A stretch of DNA of 64,000 nucleotides from Planctomycetota bacterium (GTDB lineage Bacteria > Planctomycetota > B15-G4), in contig JACKHP010000012.1 in assembly GCA_020638905.1 (NCBI GenBank), positions 1 to 64,000 of the forward strand, given 5' to 3'. The stretch's first letter is position 1, and each line of letters starts with the position of its first letter. Shown piece after piece: positions 15,771 to 26,726 of the stretch. The notes beneath the pieces were generated by a model, which was given only the letters and a program-made list of their open reading frames with translations, was not told the origin of the DNA and did no database searches. Position numbers and translations under genes: made by a program.

Positions 15771-17854
15771 GGTTCGGTGGCTCCCTTCCACGCGTCGCTG
15801 CGGAAGGGCGCGGCGGGGAGTCCGGCACCGTTGCGCAGCTCGGGTTCGTCGGCGGCACCCCAGGCGAAGCGCACGGCCACGGGACGCGGGACGTCCGCGC
15901 AGTCCACGACGACCTCGTCGCCGTCGACGACGGCGTGCGCCGGGTGGAACACGCGGTCTTCGCCGGCGAGCGTGAAGCACGACAGCGGCGCGTCCCGCGG
16001 CGCGAGTCCGCCGTCGACGTGGTCGAAGGTGATGCGCATCGTGGTCCCGTCGACGCGCGCCGCGCGGTAGAGCGGTCCCGAGGGCACGACGTCGGCGCGT
16101 CCGTAGACGTCGTGCAGCGCCCAGGCGAGCAGGCGCCGCGCCACCGTGGTCTTGTCCTTCGGGTGGATGTCGGCCGGGTTGCCGATGTCGGTGGTGACCA
16201 CGAGCCCCGTGCGCGGGACGCGGCGGTGCGTGAGGAACTGCGCCTCCTTGAGCTCGGCCGGTTCGGTGGTCGTCCCGCCGTAGGCGAAGGGCGCGATCTG
16301 CACGATCAGGAACGGCAGCGCCGGACGCCGGAAGCCCGCGCGCCAGTCGGCGATGAGCGCCGGCAGCGCCTCGCGGTAGGCGAAGGCGCGTCCCACGTTC
16401 GCCTCGCCCTGGTACCAGAGCACGCCCGCCAGCGCGAGCGGCTGGAGCGGCGCGATCATCGCGGCGTTCAGCGTCGTCGGCCAGTTCGGTCCGATCTGCG
16501 GCTGGATCGGCGGCGCGGGGATCTCGGCGGGGCCGAGCCCCACGTGGAATCGCCACGCGCCGTCGAGCGCCAGCGACGGGTCGGGCGCGTCCCGTCGCCG
16601 CAGCGTGAGCTGCGACGGCTCGCCGCGCAGTCCGCCGTCGCCGCCGGTGTCCCACACGCGCACGGCGATCACGAGCGCGCCGTCGCGCGTCGCCTCGGCC
16701 GGCACGGGATACACGCGCGGCGTCTCCCACGCGGACCCGCCCAGCATCGAACCCACCTCGACGCCGTCGACGAAGGTCACGTCGCGATCGTCGATGGGAC
16801 CCAGCGAGAGCACGAGCGGTTCTCCGCGCCACGCGTCGGGCAGCGTGACGAAGCGCCGGTACCAGACGATGCCGTCGGCGAGCAGGCCCTTGTCCTCCCA
16901 GCGCCCGGGCAGCTCCATCGTGGGCCAGGACGAGTCGTCGAACGCGGCGTCCATCCAGCGGCCCGCGGGCCCGGGACCGGCGGCGTCGAACCCGACGCGC
17001 CATGCGGCGAGCTGCTCGTCGAAGCGCCGGCGCGCACCCTCGGGGTCGTGCGCCAGGCGCGCGAGGTCGAGCAGCACGTCGTCGAAGCCGCCCAGCGCGG
17101 CGAGTCCCGCGGGGGACGTCCAGGCCTCGACCGGCGTGCCGCCCCAACTGCTCGCGACGACGCCCACCGGCGCGCCGAGCGCCTCGTGCAGCATGCGACC
17201 GAAGAGCACGCCGACGGCCGAGAAGCCGCGCGCGGTCTCGGGCGTGCAGGCCCTCCACGCGCCGACCAGATCGTCGCGCGGCGCCGCCGCCACGTCGCGC
17301 CGGACGAGGAACAGCCGCAGGTCGTCGACGTGCATCGATGCCACGAGCTCTTCGCCGGCCGGTTCGCCGGGCGCGCCGCCCGACTGCTCGAGCGTCATCT
17401 CCATGTTCGACTGCCCGGACGCCAGCCAGACCTCTCCCAGCAGCACGTCGCGCACGGTGACGGTCTCGTCGCCGCAGGTCACGCGCAGCGTGTGCGGACC
17501 GGAGTCCCACGACGTGCGCAGCGTCGTCTCCCAGCGTCCCGAGGCGTCGGCCGTGGCGTGCGCCAGGGACGCCTGCGAACTCCACGACGCGCTCACGTCG
17601 ACGCGTGCGCCGGGCGCGCACCAGCCCCAGAGCGGCGCGTCGGCGTTGCGCTGCAGCACCATGTGGTCGCCGAGGATGGCCGGCAGTCGCAGGTGCGACG
17701 GCGCGCCTTCGTCCTGCGCGGCGACGGGCGCGGCGCGGACCACGAGAGGCGGGACGACCGGTTCCGCGCGGGCGACGCCGCAGAGCGCGACGAGGGTCAG
17801 CGCGAGGCGGGCGCACGACACGCGCGCGACCTGCGAGGTCTGGATCTCGGTCAT
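15767..17854 (-). CDS. Secreted sialate O-acetylesterase
   Basis: 695 residues, SASA/GDSL-type carbohydrate esterase. The signal peptide covers about residues 1-30. An N-terminal beta-sandwich (LPAILGDHMVLQRNADAPLWGW, diagnostic of the family) leads to the catalytic domain, where VWLASGQSNMEM holds the nucleophilic serine (about residue 150). A carbohydrate-binding-like beta-sandwich is inserted at about 290-430, and WYQGEANVGRAFAYREALPALI plus DIHPKDK bring the catalytic histidine region. It removes acetyl groups from sialic acids or other O-acetylated sugars in the periplasm or outside the cell, consistent with a glycan-scavenging lifestyle. A TAGGAT box lies about 35 nt upstream of the ATG. 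Confidence 0.93.
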   Translation of the reverse strand: MTEIQTSQVARVSCARLALTLVALCGVARAEPVVPPLVVRAAPVAAQDEGAPSHLRLPAILGDHMVLQRNADAPLWGWCAPGARVDVSASWSSQASLAHATADASGRWETTLRTSWDSGPHTLRVTCGDETVTVRDVLLGEVWLASGQSNMEMTLEQSGGAPGEPAGEELVASMHVDDLRLFLVRRDVAAAPRDDLVGAWRACTPETARGFSAVGVLFGRMLHEALGAPVGVVASSWGGTPVEAWTSPAGLAALGGFDDVLLDLARLAHDPEGARRRFDEQLAAWRVGFDAAGPGPAGRWMDAAFDDSSWPTMELPGRWEDKGLLADGIVWYRRFVTLPDAWRGEPLVLSLGPIDDRDVTFVDGVEVGSMLGGSAWETPRVYPVPAEATRDGALVIAVRVWDTGGDGGLRGEPSQLTLRRRDAPDPSLALDGAWRFHVGLGPAEIPAPPIQPQIGPNWPTTLNAAMIAPLQPLALAGVLWYQGEANVGRAFAYREALPALIADWRAGFRRPALPFLIVQIAPFAYGGTTTEPAELKEAQFLTHRRVPRTGLVVTTDIGNPADIHPKDKTTVARRLLAWALHDVYGRADVVPSGPLYRAARVDGTTMRITFDHVDGGLAPRDAPLSCFTLAGEDRVFHPAHAVVDGDEVVVDCADVPRPVAVRFAWGAADEPELRNGAGLPAAPFRSDAWKGATEP

Positions 17855-18079
17855 GGGCGGACGGGCCTCCGGCGGGGTCGGCCCATCCTACGGTCGAGGT
17901 GCGCGCGCCGCGCGGGTCCGGTCGCGCGCACGAAGTCACGTCGGCGCGTCCGCGGCGCGTGTGTCCCGACCCCGCGGAAGGCACGGGAAGCGGCCCTGCG
18001 CCGGTCACGCCCGGGCGCCCTTGGACTCCGTCGTGCCGATGCGGAAAGATGGACCGCAGCTTCCGTCCTGGAGACGCCC

Positions 18080-20065
18080 GTGTTCGGTATCCGCGATTGG
18101 CTCGAGATCCTGCGTGGGTCGGCGCACCCGTTGCAGATCGTGCTGGCGTGCCTGATGGGCGCTCTGCTCGCCTTCGTCCCCGACCCCTGGGGCGGTGGAC
18201 TGGGCCTGACGCTGTTCCACTTCGGCCTGCTGCTGATCCTGAACGCCAGCCTGCCGCTGGCGCTCTTCGCCTGGGCGCCGCTCAAGCTGCTGGCCATGGC
18301 CGCCATGCCGCTCTCGTTCGACCTCGGACGCTGGCTCGTCGACGGTCCCGGGCACGAGGCGATCAAGTGGGCCGCGAACGCGCCCGGACTCGCGCTCCTC
18401 GGCCTCGAGCGCTACGCCACGGTGGGCGGGCTGCTGCTGGCGATCCCCAGCGGGCTCATCGTGGGCTGGCTCGTGCAGCGCGCGATCGGCGCCTTCCGAC
18501 GCAAGATGGCCAAGCTCGAGGAGGAGTCGCAGCGCTACGGCAAGGTCAAGGAGAAGGTCGAGCACAGCTGGTGGATGAAGCTGCTCATCTTCGCGCTGGC
18601 CGGCGGCAAGGGCGGCCAGGACAGCTACAAGGAGCTCGTCGAAGCCAGCAAGGAACGTCCGGTGCGCGTCTCGGGCCTGATCGTGGTGGCTCTCGGCGCG
18701 GCGACGATCGTGTTCGTCCCCGGGTTGCTGGGCGGTCCGCTGCTGGCGCCGATGGTGCGCGACGGACTCGCCGACTGGAACGGCGCCACGGTCGACCTGG
18801 GCGGGCTCTCGCTCGACCTGACCGGCGGCAAGCTCGTGCTGACCGACCTGGCCGTGGCCGATCCCGAGGCGCTCTCGACCGACGTCTTCCGCGCCGGGCG
18901 CATCGAGGCCGACGTGGCGGTCGACGACATCCTGCGCAAGCGCCTGTCGCTCGACCGCGTGGTGGTCATCGACGGCGAGAGCGGCGCGACGCGCGCGGTG
19001 CCCGGCGAGCGCCTCGGCGGTCCGCCGAAGGCCAGGCAGCCGCCGGCGAAGAAGCCCGGCGCCAAGAAGGACGAGAAGACCGTCGACGACTACCTCGAGA
19101 AGTACGACTCGCTCAAGGAGCGCGCGGCGCGCGTGCGCGAGTGGCTCGAGAAGCTCTCGCCCTCCGAGGAGGAGGGGGCCGCGCAGCCCGACGACGCCAC
19201 CCTCGAAGAAGAGCTGCAGCGCATGATCGACGAGCTGGGCTACGCGCGTGTCGTGGCCCGCGGACTCGTCGACAGATCGCCCACGGTGCTCGTGCGCGAG
19301 CTGCTGGCCGAGGGCGTCAAGACGACCTGGCATCCCGGCGACCCGCTCGACGTGCGCGCGGCGAACCTGTCCAGCGACCCGAAGCTCGTGGCCGAGGCGC
19401 CGACGATCACGGTGCGCTCGCGGTCGGGCGACCTGCTGCTCGACCTGGGCCTCGGTGGCACGTCGGCGGCGGGCGGCGGCGACGCGCTCGTGTTCCACCT
19501 GCGCGGGCTCGACACCGCGCTGCTGGCCGACGTCCTGCCCAAGAGCAAGGGACGGCCGTTGCTGCGCGAGGGTTCGCTCGACCTGGCGCTGGACGGCGGC
19601 TGGGGCGACGGCAAGGTGGGCGAGCTCGACCTGCCGCTCGACGTGACGCTGCACGACGTGACGCTCGACCTGCTCGGCAAGGAGCAGACGGTCGACGGCG
19701 TCGTGCTGCCGTTCGGCCTGCGCGGCCCGCTCGACAACCCGCGCATCAGCTTCGACGACGACGCGCTCACGTCGGCCCTCCAGGACGCCGCCGAGGACGC
19801 CGCGAAGCAGCGCGCCAAGGACGAACTGCAGGGCGCACTCAAGGACAAGCTCGGCGTCGACGCCGCCGACGCCGACGACCTGAAGGCGCAGCTCGGCAAC
19901 AAGCTGGGCGACAAGCTCGACAAGAAGGACGGCAAATCGACCGGGGACGCGCTGAAGGACAAGGCCTCCTCGGCGCTGGGCAAGCTGCTCGGCGGAGACG
20001 ACGGAAAGTCCGACAAGGACAAGAAGAAGCCGAAGAAGAAGGACGACGACGGCGGGGGGCTCTGA
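18080..20065 (+). CDS. Apparent TIGR03546-TIGR03545 fusion, AsmA-like envelope membrane protein
   Basis: 661 residues. Residues 1-150 hold several membrane helices with the pattern of the small TIGR03546 family (HPLQIVLACLMGALLAFVPD, LFHFGLLLILNASLPLALFAWAPLK). A further helix (about 195-220) is followed by the long extracytoplasmic part: GLADWNGATVDLGGLSLDLTGGKLVLTDLAVADPEA and FRAGRIEADVAVDDILRKRLSLDRV resemble TIGR03545/AsmA-like domains that bridge envelope layers. A charged coiled coil (about 335-400) and a Lys/Asp-rich tail end the protein. In other bacteria the two families are separate neighbouring genes. GTG at 18080 has GGAG 6 nt upstream. The next gene starts 3 nt after the stop. 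Function unknown. Confidence 0.75.
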   Translation: MFGIRDWLEILRGSAHPLQIVLACLMGALLAFVPDPWGGGLGLTLFHFGLLLILNASLPLALFAWAPLKLLAMAAMPLSFDLGRWLVDGPGHEAIKWAANAPGLALLGLERYATVGGLLLAIPSGLIVGWLVQRAIGAFRRKMAKLEEESQRYGKVKEKVEHSWWMKLLIFALAGGKGGQDSYKELVEASKERPVRVSGLIVVALGAATIVFVPGLLGGPLLAPMVRDGLADWNGATVDLGGLSLDLTGGKLVLTDLAVADPEALSTDVFRAGRIEADVAVDDILRKRLSLDRVVVIDGESGATRAVPGERLGGPPKARQPPAKKPGAKKDEKTVDDYLEKYDSLKERAARVREWLEKLSPSEEEGAAQPDDATLEEELQRMIDELGYARVVARGLVDRSPTVLVRELLAEGVKTTWHPGDPLDVRAANLSSDPKLVAEAPTITVRSRSGDLLLDLGLGGTSAAGGGDALVFHLRGLDTALLADVLPKSKGRPLLREGSLDLALDGGWGDGKVGELDLPLDVTLHDVTLDLLGKEQTVDGVVLPFGLRGPLDNPRISFDDDALTSALQDAAEDAAKQRAKDELQGALKDKLGVDAADADDLKAQLGNKLGDKLDKKDGKSTGDALKDKASSALGKLLGGDDGKSDKDKKKPKKKDDDGGGL

Positions 20066-20068
20066 GCG

Positions 20069-20875
20069 ATGGTCGGCAAGCTGAACTACGCCATCCGCAC
20101 GGTGGTGCTCGGCGCGCTCGTGGGGCTCGGCTGGCTGGGCTTCGTCGAGGTCAAGGGCGTGCTCGCCGGGCACGAGCGCGAGCTCGTCCAGCGCGACGAG
20201 CGCATCGCGCAGCTCGACGCCGACCTGTCCGAGAAGCTGCGGCAGGTCGACGGACTGCGCGCCGACGTGGCCGCGCGCGACGCGCGCATCGGCGAGCTCG
20301 ACGAGCAGGTCGCGCAGCAGCGTGCGCGCATCGCCGAGCTCGAGCTGGCGCTGCGCTATCTCAAGGTCGACCGGCGCCTGGCGCGCCTGACCGTGCTGGG
20401 GCAGAAGCTCACGGAGAACGGCGAGGTCGAGGCGACCCTGGTGCGCTTCGAGGACGTCGACGAGCAGGGCGAACCCGTCGGCGAGGCGGTCGAGACCTGG
20501 ATCCCCGGGCGCTTCGCCTACGTCGAGTCGCTCGTGATCAAGTTCGACGACGCGTACGTCGAGGCCGGCGACGCGTTCCGCGGGGCGTCCCTGTGCCTCT
20601 TCCGGCGCATCTTCAGCGAGCAGCAGAAGCCCAGCGAAGGCGTCGCGATCGACAGCGTGGGCGAGCGTCCCGAGCCGTACGCCGGCGACGACGAGCCCGA
20701 ACTCGTCCAGCGCCTGTGGGCGCGCTTCTGGGACTACGCGAACGACCCCGACGCGGCCGCCGCCGCGGGCGTGCGCGCCATCCACGGCGAGGCGCCGTTC
20801 GTCGAGCTGCGCGAGGGCAAGAGCTACAGCATCGAACTGCGTGCGTCCGGCGGACTGAGCATCAAGCCGCGCTGA
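20069..20875 (+). CDS. Membrane-anchored coiled-coil protein, partner of the AsmA-like protein
   Basis: 268 residues. One N-terminal transmembrane segment (about 10-30) is followed by a heptad coiled coil (about 35-105: ERELVQRDERIAQLDADLSE...RIAELELALRYL). A compact C-terminal domain (about 110-268) contains GEVEATLVRFEDVDEQGEPVG and a cysteine at CLFRRIF. No enzymatic motif is visible. It begins 3 nt after the AsmA-like gene and the two are certainly co-transcribed. The topology (single anchor, periplasmic coiled coil, globular head) is that of an adaptor or spacer, so the pair may form one envelope complex. A hairpin overlaps its stop codon. Confidence 0.75.
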   Translation: MVGKLNYAIRTVVLGALVGLGWLGFVEVKGVLAGHERELVQRDERIAQLDADLSEKLRQVDGLRADVAARDARIGELDEQVAQQRARIAELELALRYLKVDRRLARLTVLGQKLTENGEVEATLVRFEDVDEQGEPVGEAVETWIPGRFAYVESLVIKFDDAYVEAGDAFRGASLCLFRRIFSEQQKPSEGVAIDSVGERPEPYAGDDEPELVQRLWARFWDYANDPDAAAAAGVRAIHGEAPFVELREGKSYSIELRASGGLSIKPR

Positions 20876-20901
20876 CGCGTCGCGCGCAGGGGCGACGCGT
20901 C
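20874..20901 (+). terminator. Hairpin overlapping the stop of the coiled-coil gene
   Basis: Ten-base perfect arms GACGCGTCGC/GCGACGCGTC enclose an 8-nt loop and begin within the TGA at 20873-20875. Likely ends the two-gene transcript. No U-tract follows. Confidence 0.55.
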
Positions 20902-21110
20902 GGAGCGTCCATCGCGTGGCGGGCGGGGAGCACTCGGCGCCGCGTCCCGGGCGAATCCCCCGTGGGGTGCATTCGACGCGGAGATGGCCGCGGACGGGCC
21001 AGCCTGGGGGCGGGGCCGCGCGACGGCCCGTCCTCGGGGGCATGGTCTCCCGCGACGGGCTTCGCTACGCTGACCCGGATCGGCCGCACCACCTTCACGC
21101 GAGAATCGCC

Positions 21111-23186
<2,076 letters not shown>

Positions 23187-23241
23187 AGATCGATCGGGCC
23201 GGGCGCGCGCGAGGCGTGCGCGTCCGGCCGCGAGACCGCCC

Positions 23242-23856
23242 ATGACGAGCACGCAGGACACCTCCGACCTCGACGACGAGACGCTGCTGCCGGCGTTGCG
23301 TGCGGGCGACGAACGGGCCTTCGCGACCATGGTCGAGGCCACCGCCGGGCGCCTGCTGGCGGTGGCGCGGCGTTTCATGCGCAGCGACGACGAGGCCCAC
23401 GACGTCCTGCAGGACGCCTACCTGCAGGCGTTCCGCAAGATCGGCGGCTTCGAGGGCCACTCGAAGCTCACGACCTGGCTGCACCGCATCGTGGTCAACG
23501 CCGCGCTCATGAAGCTGCGCAGCAAGGCGCGTGTGCGCGAGACGTCCATCGAGGACCTGCTGCCGCACTTCCGCGACGACGGGCACCACCTCGAGCTGCC
23601 CGGCGCGTGGACGGAGACCGGCGCCGACCTGGCCGAGCGTGCCGAGCTGGCGCAGACGGTGCGCCAGGCCATCGACACCCTGCCGGATTCGTACCGCAAC
23701 GTGATCCTGCTGCGCGACATCGAAGGCCTCTCGACCGAGGAGGCCGCGAACGTGCTCGAGGTCTCGCCGAACGCCGTGAAGACGCGGCTGCACAGGGCCC
23801 GCGTCGCGCTGCGCACGGTGCTCGACCCGCACATGCGATCGGCGGAGAAGAACTGA
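23242..23856 (+). CDS. ECF RNA polymerase sigma factor
   Basis: 204 residues. Sigma region 2 (about 25-95) includes ARRFMRSDDEAHDVLQDAYLQAFRKI and FEGHSKLTTWLHRIVVNAA, the classic core-binding and -10-melting helices. Region 4 (about 135-190) has LPDSYRNVILLRDIEGLSTEEAANVLEVSPNAVKTRLHRAR, the -35 helix-turn-helix. There is no region 3 or extra C-terminal domain, so it is a minimal ECF factor. The stop overlaps the next start (TGATG), and the next gene encodes a zinc anti-sigma protein, so activity is probably held off until a signal releases it. Target promoters are not deducible here. Confidence 0.95.
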   Translation: MTSTQDTSDLDDETLLPALRAGDERAFATMVEATAGRLLAVARRFMRSDDEAHDVLQDAYLQAFRKIGGFEGHSKLTTWLHRIVVNAALMKLRSKARVRETSIEDLLPHFRDDGHHLELPGAWTETGADLAERAELAQTVRQAIDTLPDSYRNVILLRDIEGLSTEEAANVLEVSPNAVKTRLHRARVALRTVLDPHMRSAEKN

Positions 23857-24128
23857 TGTCCCATCCCGGCATGTGCTGCCGCGAGTTCGTCGAGTTCCTC
23901 TCGGCGTACATCGACGGCGACCTCCCCGACGACGTGCGCAAGGACTTCGAGAAGCACTGGATCGACTGCCCTCCGTGCCTCGACTACCTCGAGTCGTTCC
24001 GGGCCACGATCCGCATGACCCACGAGCTGGGGCGCTGCGAGGAGACGCTGCCGGCCGCCGAGGTGCCGCGGAAGCTCATCGACGCCATCCTCGAGGCGCG
24101 GCGTCGCTGCAAGGACGGGCCGCGGTGA
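23856..24128 (+). CDS. Zinc-binding anti-sigma factor
   Basis: 90 residues. The HX3CX2C motif (H34, C38, C41 in KHWIDCPPC) is the zinc signature of ZAS-type anti-sigma domains; two adjacent cysteines (C7, C8) near the start may complete the site. There is no transmembrane helix, so it acts in the cytoplasm and could sense redox or metal state directly. Helices flanking the motif (DDVRKDFEKHW, LDYLESFRATIRMTHELG) would clasp the sigma factor encoded just upstream. ATG at 23856 overlaps the sigma stop, and its own stop overlaps the downstream GTG, so the three genes form one coupled unit. Confidence 0.9.
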   Translation: MSHPGMCCREFVEFLSAYIDGDLPDDVRKDFEKHWIDCPPCLDYLESFRATIRMTHELGRCEETLPAAEVPRKLIDAILEARRRCKDGPR

Positions 24129-25693
24129 GGCCCCGCACGAGGTGGGTCGCGTGCCTGCTGGCGGCGGCGGCGCTGGCGGGTTGCGGCGGCGACGACGGTG
24201 CGTCCACGGAGGGCGACTCCGGCGTCGCAGAGACCGCGCCGGCGAAGCACCCGAACGTGCTCATCTGGCTGGTCGACACGCTGCGCGCCGACCACCTCTC
24301 GACCTACGGCTACGAGCGCGAGACGTCCCCCAACCTGACCGCCATGGCCGGACGCGGCGTGCTCTTCGAGCAGGCCTTCGTGCACTCGAACTGGACCCAG
24401 CCGTCGGTCACGTCGCTGCTCTCGGGATGCTACCCGCCGACCTTCAGCGACCGCTTCACCTCGGTGGTGCCCGAGGGGCTCGTGATGGCGCCCGAGTGGT
24501 TCGGCGAGCACGGCTACTCGACGGCCGGCATGACGGTCACGATGGCCACCGCCGAGCGCTACGGCTTCGGACGCGGCTTCCGCGTCTACGAGGAGCTCGA
24601 CGCCCGCGAGGACCCGGGCGCGCGCAAGCTGCGCAAGGGTCCGGCGTTCGACGCCGACAAGCTGGTCGACGCCGTCGCGCAGTGGTTCGACCACCGTTGG
24701 GAGAGCGACAAGCCGTTCTTCGTGTACCTGCACTCGGTCGACCCGCACGCGCCGTACGAGAGCCACCCGGACGTGTTCCCGAGCTACGCGGGGCCCTACG
24801 ACGGACCCATCGACGGTGGCGCGCAGACCATCCAGGACGCGCTGAACTCGGGCTACGACTTCACCGACGCCGACAAGCAGCACATGCAGGACCTCTACGA
24901 CGACGAGGTGCGCTTCAACGACCACGAGCTGGGCGCGCTCTTCGACGTCCTGCGCGAGCGCGGGCTGCTCGACGACACGCTCGTGGTCTTCGTGGCCGAT
25001 CACGGCGAGGAGTTCTGGGACCGGCGCACCCACGGACACGGACACCGCAACCTGTTCGCCGAGCTCACGCACACGCCGCTCGTGCTGAGCTGGCCCGACG
25101 GCCTGCCGCACGGTGCGCGCATCGACGGGCTCATGCGCGGCATCGACCTGTTCCCCACGCTCGTCGAGCTGGCCGGGCTGCCCCCGGTGCCCGGCACCGA
25201 CGGTTCGTCGCTGGCCTCGATCGTCCGCGCGGGCGGTTCGCTCGCCGGACGTGACACGGTGCACTACGCGCACCGCGCCAAGGTCGACTTCGACGTCATG
25301 TCGATCCGGACGCCGGAGCTCTTCTACCAGGCCGATCCCGACGGCATCACCACCGGCCTGTACGACCTCGCCCGGGACCCCGACGCCCACGTCGACGTGC
25401 GCGGCAAGGACCCCGATCTCGAGAAGAAGCTGCAGACCAAGCTGCTCGAGTGGACCAAGTACCGCAACCAGCGCGACGCCGAGTGGGCCAAGGGCCGCCA
25501 CGAGATCGAGATCGACGCGCAGCAGGAGGACGAGCTGCGCGCCATGGGCTACCTCGGCGGCGAGAAGCAACCCGGGGCGACGGGTGCCGACGGAAAGCCG
25601 AAGTCGGCCGGCGAGCCGAAGGGCGGAGTCGAGTCGAAGGCGGGCGCCGCGCAGCCGAAGGACGGCGGCGAGCTCGACGACGACGGCTGCTGA
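24125..25693 (+). CDS. Sulfatase-like lipoprotein with a threonine nucleophile
   Basis: 522 residues, alkaline-phosphatase superfamily. The signal peptide ends in LAGC (C20), so it is a lipoprotein. Metal-binding VDTLRADHLSTYGY (D51) and ADHGEEFWD with HGHGHRN (about residues 290-305) are intact. The position that carries the formylglycine-forming Cys in true sulfatases (CxPSR) reads TQPSV (T91-V95), so a threonine is the expected nucleophile, as in phosphoglycerol transferases and some phosphatases; sulfatase activity is therefore doubtful. A Lys/Gly-rich tail ends the protein. GTG overlaps the anti-sigma stop. It may be the effector of the sigma/anti-sigma pair. Confidence 0.88.
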   Translation: MRPRTRWVACLLAAAALAGCGGDDGASTEGDSGVAETAPAKHPNVLIWLVDTLRADHLSTYGYERETSPNLTAMAGRGVLFEQAFVHSNWTQPSVTSLLSGCYPPTFSDRFTSVVPEGLVMAPEWFGEHGYSTAGMTVTMATAERYGFGRGFRVYEELDAREDPGARKLRKGPAFDADKLVDAVAQWFDHRWESDKPFFVYLHSVDPHAPYESHPDVFPSYAGPYDGPIDGGAQTIQDALNSGYDFTDADKQHMQDLYDDEVRFNDHELGALFDVLRERGLLDDTLVVFVADHGEEFWDRRTHGHGHRNLFAELTHTPLVLSWPDGLPHGARIDGLMRGIDLFPTLVELAGLPPVPGTDGSSLASIVRAGGSLAGRDTVHYAHRAKVDFDVMSIRTPELFYQADPDGITTGLYDLARDPDAHVDVRGKDPDLEKKLQTKLLEWTKYRNQRDAEWAKGRHEIEIDAQQEDELRAMGYLGGEKQPGATGADGKPKSAGEPKGGVESKAGAAQPKDGGELDDDGC

Positions 25694-25780
25694 CGCGCGC
25701 CGTCCGCGGCCGGGTGGCGAGCGTCCGGCCGGCGGAGCATGATCGGCGACGTCTCTCGGGACGGCCAAGGAGGCCCCGTC

Positions 25781-26719
25781 ATGCACGCCGAATCGATCCC
25801 TCCCTGGGAACACGATCACGTCTTCGGGCAGGACGTGGTGCGTCCCGCCGAGCGGCGCACGAAGCTCGTGATCGCCGTGACCCTGCTCATGATGGCGGCC
25901 GAGATCGCGGCCGGCCTGGCGTACGGGTCGATGGCGCTCCTGGCCGACGGCCTGCACATGGGATCCCACGCGGTGGCCCTCGGGCTCAGCGCCGCGGCCT
26001 ACGTCTATGCGCGGCGCTTCGCGGGGTCGCCGCGCTTCAGCTTCGGCACGGGCAAGGTGAACGCGCTGGCAGGCTTCACGGGCGCCGTGCTGCTCGCCGT
26101 CTTCGCGCTGCTCATGGGCGGTGAGAGCGTCGCGCGCCTGCTGCACCCGGTGGCGATCGCCTTCGACCAAGCGCTTGTGGTGGCCGTCCTCGGACTCGTG
26201 GTGAACGCGGTCTGCATGCTCGTCCTGGGTGGCGCCCACGAGCACGGCCACGGCCATGCGCACCAGCACGAGCACGAGCACGAGGACCACAACCTGCGCT
26301 CGGCCTACCTGCACGTGGCCGCCGACGCGCTCACTTCGGTCCTGGCGATCGGCGCCCTGCTGGCGGGACGCACGCTCGGTGAGTCGTGGCTGGACCCCGC
26401 CATGGGCGTGGTGGGGGCGCTGCTCGTGGCGCGCTGGTCGCTGCAGCTCGTACGGCAGACGAGTCGCGTGCTGCTCGACCACCAAGCGCCCGAGCCGCTG
26501 CGCGGTTCGATCGTGGCGGCGCTCGAGGCTGACGGCGACACGCAGGTCACCGACCTTCACGTCTGGTCCGTGGGACCGGGACTGCACGCGGTCGAGGTGG
26601 CACTCGTGGCGTCCACGCCGCGTCCTCCGGACGACTACAAGCGCCTGCTGCCCGCCGACGCCTGCCCGGCGCACGTCACCGTCGAGGTCCATCGCCGACC
26701 AGACGCCGCGGGGTCCTGA
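25781..26719 (+). CDS. dmeF: Cation diffusion facilitator, DmeF-type
   Basis: 312 residues, six-helix CDF exporter. The N-terminus (WEHDHVFGQD) is typical of DmeF Co/Ni exporters. The metal site sits in helix 2 (LLADGLHMGSHAVAL) and helix 5 (YLHVAADALTSVLAI), matching the HxxxD/HxxxD pattern. The loop between helices 4 and 5 is strongly His-rich (HEHGHGHAHQHEHEHEDH, about residues 163-180). A short C-terminal cytoplasmic domain (TQVTDLHVWSVGPG) ends the protein. ATG at 25781 is preferred over 25739 because AAGGAGG lies 7 nt before it. Substrate (Co, Ni or Zn) is inferred from the family only. Convergent with the radical SAM gene. Confidence 0.88.
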   Translation: MHAESIPPWEHDHVFGQDVVRPAERRTKLVIAVTLLMMAAEIAAGLAYGSMALLADGLHMGSHAVALGLSAAAYVYARRFAGSPRFSFGTGKVNALAGFTGAVLLAVFALLMGGESVARLLHPVAIAFDQALVVAVLGLVVNAVCMLVLGGAHEHGHGHAHQHEHEHEDHNLRSAYLHVAADALTSVLAIGALLAGRTLGESWLDPAMGVVGALLVARWSLQLVRQTSRVLLDHQAPEPLRGSIVAALEADGDTQVTDLHVWSVGPGLHAVEVALVASTPRPPDDYKRLLPADACPAHVTVEVHRRPDAAGS

Positions 26720-26726
26720 GGACGGT

